9,304 nucleotides of DNA from Bacteroidales bacterium (lineage in GTDB: Bacteria; Bacteroidota; Bacteroidia; Bacteroidales; P3), in the NCBI GenBank assembly GCA_016281475.1, contig JAEEIS010000147.1, positions 1-9,304 on the forward strand, written 5' to 3'. Under the pieces are notes generated by a model that was given only the letters and a program-made list of their open reading frames with translations, was not told the DNA's origin and did not search any database. A program made the position numbers and the translations under genes. Positions 5,689-9,304 of the stretch are shown one piece after another; within the stretch, counting starts at the first letter, position 1; each line of letters starts with the position of its first letter.

Positions 5689-6555
5689 TCACCTTTCCAT
5701 TACCAGTCGCACGCTGTGTCCCGTGGCGCGGTCTGTTTGATAAAACTGATAGCCACTTGACAGGAAGTAGATTTCGTAGGCCGACACCAACGTGTAGCCC
5801 GTCGAGGTCCAGTAGCATCCGTAGTCGCCTACCATGCCCACCGTCACGCCGCTACGCTCGCCTGCCGCAGGCAGGAACACCGCACCAGCACCCTCCATCT
5901 TGTTCCACTGCTCCACGCTATAGACATTGGTCTCAAAGCCCTCTTTGGTGCCGTACTGGAAGGTGCACCCATCGGGCAGTTCCCACTTGTCGGGCAGCAG
6001 CAGCATCCCGTGCATCGGCGCGCCGTGAAGTCCCACGTTCTCAATTGTCGCCAATGCCTTCTTCTTCGTCGCGTCGGTGCGATATTTCAACAGATAGGTC
6101 CATTCGTCGTAGGTCATGGTGCGCCAAGTCCCGGCCTTGTTGCCTCCATTGCTGATGGCGTTATAGCGGCCCCAGTCATAGTCGGTGCCGTCTATGTCGA
6201 GCAACCCATAGGCATATTGCTTGCTTGAGTCTGCCACCGTGTAGGGCATCAGCTCGTTAGCTCCCGAGGTGCCCCACCCAAAGAGGTCAATCCATCCGTT
6301 GTAGGTGGTGTCGGCACGCTCGTTGTCGTAGCCCGCCACGTCGTACTGTCTGCCAGCAAAACGCCATGTGCGGCTCGATGCCTGATACTGCAAGTTGCCC
6401 TTGGCAAATACCACCGTCACCCCGTCGCCAATCGTGTAGCGTGCATTGATGGCACCTTCTGTCGGATACAGCGGACGCTCCACCACGGGATCCTCTCCCG
6501 TGCATCCCACAGCCAGCACCGCCAGCACTATTGCAAAGATTCCAATATTCTTCAT
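5689..6555 (-). CDS. FISUMP-like outer-membrane/surface lipoprotein
   Basis: A 288-residue lipoprotein. A hydrophobic signal (1-17) ends in LAVG before C18, the lipidated residue. The mature end reads CTGEDP; acidic residues just after the cysteine resemble the export signal that sends Bacteroidota lipoproteins to the cell surface. The rest matches a large, repeatedly duplicated Bacteroidales family related to the Fibrobacter succinogenes major paralogous domain: VVFAKGNLQYQASSRTWRFA (48-67), GWIDLFGWGTSG (87-98), YNAISNGGNKAGTWRTMTYDEW (131-152), MLLLPDKW (184-191), AVFLPAAGER (225-234), CYWTSTGY (247-254) and the end HSVRLVMER. Only one domain copy is present. It is the first gene of the leftward set. 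The molecular function of the family is not established; a structural or glycan- or host-contact role is possible. Confidence 0.85.
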   Translation of the reverse strand: MKNIGIFAIVLAVLAVGCTGEDPVVERPLYPTEGAINARYTIGDGVTVVFAKGNLQYQASSRTWRFAGRQYDVAGYDNERADTTYNGWIDLFGWGTSGANELMPYTVADSSKQYAYGLLDIDGTDYDWGRYNAISNGGNKAGTWRTMTYDEWTYLLKYRTDATKKKALATIENVGLHGAPMHGMLLLPDKWELPDGCTFQYGTKEGFETNVYSVEQWNKMEGAGAVFLPAAGERSGVTVGMVGDYGCYWTSTGYTLVSAYEIYFLSSGYQFYQTDRATGHSVRLVMER

Positions 6556-6589
6556 CTATATCCAGTTTAAGGTTTAAACTGATGCAAAT

Positions 6590-6617
6590 TAAACATTAAA
6601 CTCTAAACACTAAACTT
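6590..6617. repeat. Four tandem TAAACNN heptamers upstream of the lipoprotein gene
   Basis: Exact 7-base periodicity: TAAACAT (6590-6596), TAAACTC (6597-6603), TAAACAC (6604-6610), TAAACTT (6611-6617). The core TAAAC is invariant in all four units. The array starts 34 bases upstream of the lipoprotein start, on the leftward leader side, where it reads GTTTA. No perfect TAnnTTTG leftward promoter is present; the best candidate, with one mismatch, is TTAATTTG on the minus strand at 6585-6592. Confidence 0.8.
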
Positions 6618-6711
6618 AAAACAAAACAAATAACGCACCTGTCGCAATATTATTGTACACGTCACGCGCAATTATTTTCATTAGAATTTACAACAATCCA
6701 AATTTTCTTCG

Positions 6712-6719
6712 TATTTTTG
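6712..6719 (+). promoter_or_regulatory. Putative -7 promoter box for the 768-residue oxidoreductase gene
   Basis: TATTTTTG is a perfect TAnnTTTG box. The surrounding 14 bases TTCGTATTTTTGCA (6708-6721) are identical to the dipeptidase promoter at 1034-1047. The -33 element is weak; the best candidate is TTTA near 6687-6690. Transcription would start near 6724 and give a leader of about 67 bases, carrying a small TTTGC-GAGT-GCAAA hairpin (6728-6741). Confidence 0.65.
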
Positions 6720-6759
6720 CATCTTGATTTGCGAGTGCAAACGGCGTGTGGAACATTTA

Positions 6760-6787
6760 TTAATTCTTAATTTTTAATTCTTAATTC
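6760..6787 (+). repeat. Four tandem TTAATTC heptamers abutting the start codon
   Basis: TTAATTC (6760-6766), TTAATTT (6767-6773), TTAATTC (6774-6780) and TTAATTC (6781-6787): four units, one substitution. Only AAG separates the array from the ATG at 6791, so the ribosome-docking region is the repeat itself. Copy-number change would alter leader length and AT content without touching the protein. Confidence 0.85.
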
Positions 6788-6790
6788 AAG

Positions 6791-9097
6791 ATGTACACGA
6801 TTCTGAAAAAAGAGCTCCTCAACAGCAACCAGATTTACCTCATGGAAATCCATGCCCCCTGGATAGCCCGCAACGGTCAGCCCGGACAGTTTGTCATCGT
6901 CATCCCCATCGACAAGGGCGAGCGTGTGCCGCTGACCATCTGCGACATCGACCCCGAGCGAGAGAGCGTCACCATCGTGTACCAAGTGGTGGGCGAAAGC
7001 ACCCGCCGCCTCAGCCAGATGGCTGTAGGTGACAGCCTCTACACCATCGTCGGCCCGCTGGGCCGCACCAGCGAACTCATCACCGCACCCGCCGATGAGC
7101 AGCAGCGCATGCGCCTCCTCTTCGTGGCGGGCGGTGTCGGCATCGCCCCCGTCTATCCACAAGTCAAGTGGGCGCACGACAAAGGCATCCCCACCGACGT
7201 TATCATCGGTGCCCGCAACCGCGACCTCCTCTTCTTCGAAGACGAGATGCGCGCCGTCTGCGACCACCTCTATATCATGACCGACGACGGTAGCTACGGC
7301 GAGAAAGGCCTTGTCACCAACAAGATTGAGCAGCTAGTACCCGCCGACACCTCAACGGCGACAGCCGGGGGGTATGTTCCCCCCTATACCCACTGCGTCG
7401 CCATCGGCCCCATCCCCATGATGAAGTTCGTCTCGCTCCTCACCAAGCGGCTCGGTCTGCCCACCATTGTCAGCATGAACTGCATGATGGTTGACGGCAC
7501 CGGCATGTGCGGAGCCTGTCGCGTCACCGTGGGCGACAAAGTGAAGTTCACCTGTGTCGATGGTCCCGAGTTCGACGGACACCTGGTCGATTTCGACGAG
7601 GCGGCACGCCGTCTGCGCCGTCCCGACGAGCGCAAATACCACATCGCCACCGTCTCCGCCGACGGCTCCGATCACCACCGCTGCAACCTCGCCCCTGCCG
7701 TCGAGCAGGCCGTCAGCCGCCAGCGTCCGCAGGAGCAGGACCCCGCCGTCCGCGCCACCAACTTCGACGAGGTCTCCTACGGCTTCACACCCGAGCAGGC
7801 CGTCGCCGAGGCCCGTCGCTGCCTGCATTGCAAGAAACCGCTCTGCGTCACCCAATGCCCCGTCAGCATCCATATTCCCGACTTCATCGCCGCCGTGGCG
7901 CAGGGCGACTTCGCCCAAGCCGCCGACATCATAGCGCACGACTCTGCCCTTCCCGCCGTCTGCGGCCGTGTCTGCCCGCAGGAGACCCAGTGCGAAGGCA
8001 GCTGCATCCTGGGCAAGAAGGGCGAGCCCATCGCCATCGGTGCCCTCGAACGCTTTGTCGCCGACTGGAAAAGAGAACATTCTTCCGACCACTCCGACCA
8101 TTCTGACCTCTCCGATTCCTCCGACAAGAAGAAGGTCGCCATCATCGGCTCCGGCCCCTCTGGCCTCACCTGTGCCGGCGACCTCGCCAAGCAGGGCTAC
8201 GCTGTCACTATCTTCGAAGCCCTCCACCATGCTGGTGGCGTGCTGGTCTACGGCATCCCCGAGTTCCGTCTGCCCAAGCAGAAAGTCGTTGAGCCCGAGA
8301 TTGACAACCTGCGCCGTCTCGGTGTCGAAATCAAGACCAACGTCATTGTCGGCAAGAGCGTCACCGTCGACGACCTCTTCGACCGCTATGGCTACTCTGC
8401 CGTCTATATCGCCAGCGGTGCCGGCCTGCCCAAGTTCATGGGCATTCCCGGCGAGACGCTCGTGGGCGTCATCTCTGCCAACGAACTCCTTACCCGCACC
8501 AACCTCATGCACGGCTACGACGAGGCCTACGACACCCCCATCTACCTCGGCCACCGTGTCGCCGTCATCGGCGGTGGCAATGTGGCGATGGATGCTGCCC
8601 GCACCGCCAAACGTCTCGGTAGCGAGGTCACCGTCATCTACCGCCGCGAACAGGCCGACATGCCCGCCCGCCGCGAAGAAGTGCACCACGCCATGGAGGA
8701 AGGCATCCAGTTCTCCTTCCTCACCAACCCCACCGAGTTCCTTGGCGACGAGCAGGGCAACGTCTGCGCCATGCGTTGCGTACGTATGCAGATGGGCGAC
8801 CTCGACGAGAAAGGCCGTCGCCGTTTCAGCGTCATCGAAGGCAGCGAATTCGAAATGGAGGTCGACAACGTAGTCGTCGCCCTCGGCACCAGCCCCAACC
8901 CCCTCATCAAGAGCACCACGCCAGGCCTTGACACTGAGCCGTGGGGCGGCCTCAAGACCAACGACGAGGGGCAGACCAGCCGTCCCGGTGTCTTCGCCGG
9001 AGGCGATGCTGTCAGCGGTGCCGCCACCGTCATCCTCGCCATGGGTGCCGGCCGTGTCGCCGCCCGCGCCATCCACAACTACCTCTCTGGTGATTGA
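6791..9097 (+). CDS. NfnA-NfnB-type fusion: ferredoxin/NAD reductase subunit joined to GltD-like NADPH oxidoreductase
   Basis: A 768-residue cytosolic flavin/Fe-S enzyme, of a type often annotated as dihydroorotate dehydrogenase B NAD-binding subunit/NADPH-dependent glutamate synthase. Residues 1-265 form the NfnA-like half: FAD motif RVPLTI (45-50), NAD-site VAGGVGIAPVYP (112-123), and a [2Fe-2S] site with D235, C240, C243 and C255. Residues 325-768 form the GltD/NfnB half: eight cysteines for two [4Fe-4S] clusters (C344, C347, C352, C356; C391, C395, C401, C405), an FAD fold at GSGPSG (453-458), an NADPH fold at GGGNVAMDA (594-602), and the closing GVFAGGDA (733-740). In NfnAB this chemistry couples NADH, NADPH and ferredoxin by flavin-based bifurcation; activity here is inferred. 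Start MYTILKKE fits the family. Odd parts are a TAGGYVPPYT loop (191-200) and a Ser-Asp repeat linker (431-445). Confidence 0.93.
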   Translation: MYTILKKELLNSNQIYLMEIHAPWIARNGQPGQFVIVIPIDKGERVPLTICDIDPERESVTIVYQVVGESTRRLSQMAVGDSLYTIVGPLGRTSELITAPADEQQRMRLLFVAGGVGIAPVYPQVKWAHDKGIPTDVIIGARNRDLLFFEDEMRAVCDHLYIMTDDGSYGEKGLVTNKIEQLVPADTSTATAGGYVPPYTHCVAIGPIPMMKFVSLLTKRLGLPTIVSMNCMMVDGTGMCGACRVTVGDKVKFTCVDGPEFDGHLVDFDEAARRLRRPDERKYHIATVSADGSDHHRCNLAPAVEQAVSRQRPQEQDPAVRATNFDEVSYGFTPEQAVAEARRCLHCKKPLCVTQCPVSIHIPDFIAAVAQGDFAQAADIIAHDSALPAVCGRVCPQETQCEGSCILGKKGEPIAIGALERFVADWKREHSSDHSDHSDLSDSSDKKKVAIIGSGPSGLTCAGDLAKQGYAVTIFEALHHAGGVLVYGIPEFRLPKQKVVEPEIDNLRRLGVEIKTNVIVGKSVTVDDLFDRYGYSAVYIASGAGLPKFMGIPGETLVGVISANELLTRTNLMHGYDEAYDTPIYLGHRVAVIGGGNVAMDAARTAKRLGSEVTVIYRREQADMPARREEVHHAMEEGIQFSFLTNPTEFLGDEQGNVCAMRCVRMQMGDLDEKGRRRFSVIEGSEFEMEVDNVVVALGTSPNPLIKSTTPGLDTEPWGGLKTNDEGQTSRPGVFAGGDAVSGAATVILAMGAGRVAARAIHNYLSGD
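7367..7384 (+). repeat. G6/C6 hairpin within the oxidoreductase gene
   Basis: GGGGGG (7367-7372), loop TATGTT, CCCCCC (7379-7384). An alternative stem pairs GGGTAT (7370-7375) with ATACCC (7386-7391). It encodes GGYVPPYT in what looks like an extra surface loop, just before the family motif VAIGPIPMM (203-211). Confidence 0.65.
8084..8125 (+). repeat. 9-base in-frame tandem repeat encoding Ser-Asp-rich linker
   Basis: Units TCCGACCAC (8084), TCCGACCAT (8093), TCTGACCTC (8102), TCCGATTCC (8111), then partial TCCGAC (8120-8125). They encode SDH, SDH, SDL, SDS and SD between the [4Fe-4S] domain and the FAD fold of the oxidoreductase. The 9-base period keeps the frame whatever the copy number. 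As I recall homologues, this junction usually holds a short, unrelated linker. Confidence 0.8.
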
Positions 9098-9123
9098 AAA
9101 GTGAAGGGTGAAAATTGATAATT
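9096..9123 (+). repeat. Four GAAAATT-like heptamers overlapping the oxidoreductase stop
   Basis: With a 7-base period: GAAAAGT (9096-9102), GAAGGGT (9103-9109), GAAAATT (9110-9116), GATAATT (9117-9123). The first unit begins inside the TGA stop at 9095-9097. The units are more diverged than in the other arrays, so this one is the least certain. Confidence 0.6.
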
Positions 9124-9221
9124 ATATAGCCCCGCATGGTACAATTTTCACAGGACTAATTATTGGTGACTTCTATTTTTTATCGCCTGACGGCGAGAAA
9201 TTGAACAAAATTGATAAATAA
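9108..9221 (+). CDS. Possible 37-codon open frame, GTG start, doubtful
   Basis: A frame opening at GTG 9108 and closing at TAA 9219-9221 would encode 37 residues ending FYFLSPDGEKLNKIDK, a plausibly protein-like tail. The start lies inside a repeat array, there is no ATG in frame, and a frame of this length is expected by chance in AT-rich DNA. It could be a remnant of a longer gene. I do not recognise it. Confidence 0.15.
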   Translation: MKIDNYIAPHGTIFTGLIIGDFYFLSPDGEKLNKIDK

Positions 9222-9304
9222 AAATTTTATATGATTTTGAATCAAGATTTTATATAATTTCTGCCCGCAGGGCATCCGTCAAATTGGGGATTTATAGAAA
9301 TCCC
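9183..9304. repeat. AT-rich inverted-repeat region at the right edge
   Basis: No gene is evident. Local hairpins: TCGCC/GGCGA (9183-9196), TGCCC/GGGCA around GCA (9262-9274), and GGGATTT/AAATCCC around ATAG (9287-9304, reaching the window end). Longer-range arms also pair: TGACGG (9188-9193) with CCGTCA (9276-9281), and AGAAATT (9196-9202) with AATTTCT (9256-9262), making an imperfect palindrome of about 95 bases. Between them ATTTTATAT occurs at 9224 and 9247. It could be a degenerate MITE-like element or a termination region. Confidence 0.45.

Noticed and set aside
4561..5760. 399-codon plus-strand frame over the aldehyde dehydrogenase gene
   Set aside because: It is antisense to a gene with an intact catalytic pair. 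The translation is His/Gln/Arg-rich with no recognisable domain, and it crosses the gene boundary.
5860..5872. Palindrome GCCTGC-C-GCAGGC in the lipoprotein gene
   Set aside because: It encodes the family-conserved LPAAG motif, so the protein sequence explains it.
6645..6655. Palindrome CAATATTATTG in the lipoprotein/oxidoreductase spacer
   Set aside because: The arms are only 5 bp in AT-rich DNA, so chance is a sufficient explanation.
6590..6787. Possible CRISPR array from regularly repeated short units
   Set aside because: The units are 7 bases and contiguous, with no spacers; no cas genes are present.
7352..9076. 574-codon open frame on the minus strand inside the oxidoreductase gene
   Set aside because: It is antisense to a gene with full family motifs. 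The strong third-position C of that gene removes stop codons from the opposite frame, and the translation is low-complexity and rich in Gly, Asp, Ala and Val.

Overview
The window looks like chromosomal DNA of a Bacteroidales bacterium, probably Prevotellaceae-like. The signs are promoters of the Bacteroidota type (TAnnTTTG), poor Shine-Dalgarno sequences, GC-rich coding regions separated by AT-rich spacers, a lipoprotein with acidic residues just after the lipidated cysteine, and families typical of the group (a FISUMP-like lipoprotein and a fused NfnA-NfnB-type oxidoreductase). The genus assignment is inference. I found no RNA gene, CRISPR array or insertion sequence.

Layout. 1-946 (minus) is the N-terminal part of a FeoB-like metal-ion transporter running off the left edge; its GTPase domain is unusually short. 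A divergent promoter region (947-1074) with an inverted repeat separates it from a rightward set: an M20 dipeptidase (1075-2436), a secreted FMN-binding protein with a His/Cys-rich segment (2533-3075), and an Sfp-type phosphopantetheinyl transferase (3077-3673) that starts one base after the previous stop. This set converges on a leftward cluster that reads, in transcription order, FISUMP-like lipoprotein (6555-5689), class-3-like aldehyde dehydrogenase (5661-4255) and a small secreted beta-rich protein (4241-3783), with gaps of only 27 and 13 bases. A second divergent region (6556-6790) precedes a 768-residue flavin/iron-sulfur enzyme (6791-9097). The last 200 bases are AT-rich, rich in inverted repeats, and hold no convincing gene.

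How the genes relate. Most are housekeeping or envelope functions and I see no single pathway uniting them. The FMN-binding protein and the phosphopantetheinyl transferase are probably translated from one message. The three leftward genes are probably one operon. The 768-residue enzyme joins NADH, NADPH and ferredoxin pools.

What stands out is repeat structure. Spacers at four places carry short arrays with a 7-base period (TAAACNN twice, TTAATTC, and GAAAATT-like), and one of these spacers also holds a short GAGGTAA pair. The one coding tandem repeat found has a 9-base, frame-preserving period and lies in a linker of the 768-residue enzyme, which also carries a G6/C6 hairpin in a loop. Other points worth a second look are the FeoB-like protein with no recognisable G2 and G3 motifs, the His/Cys-rich flavinylated protein, and an 11-bp hairpin just inside the phosphopantetheinyl transferase gene. 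I found no clearly new multi-gene defence or mobile system.
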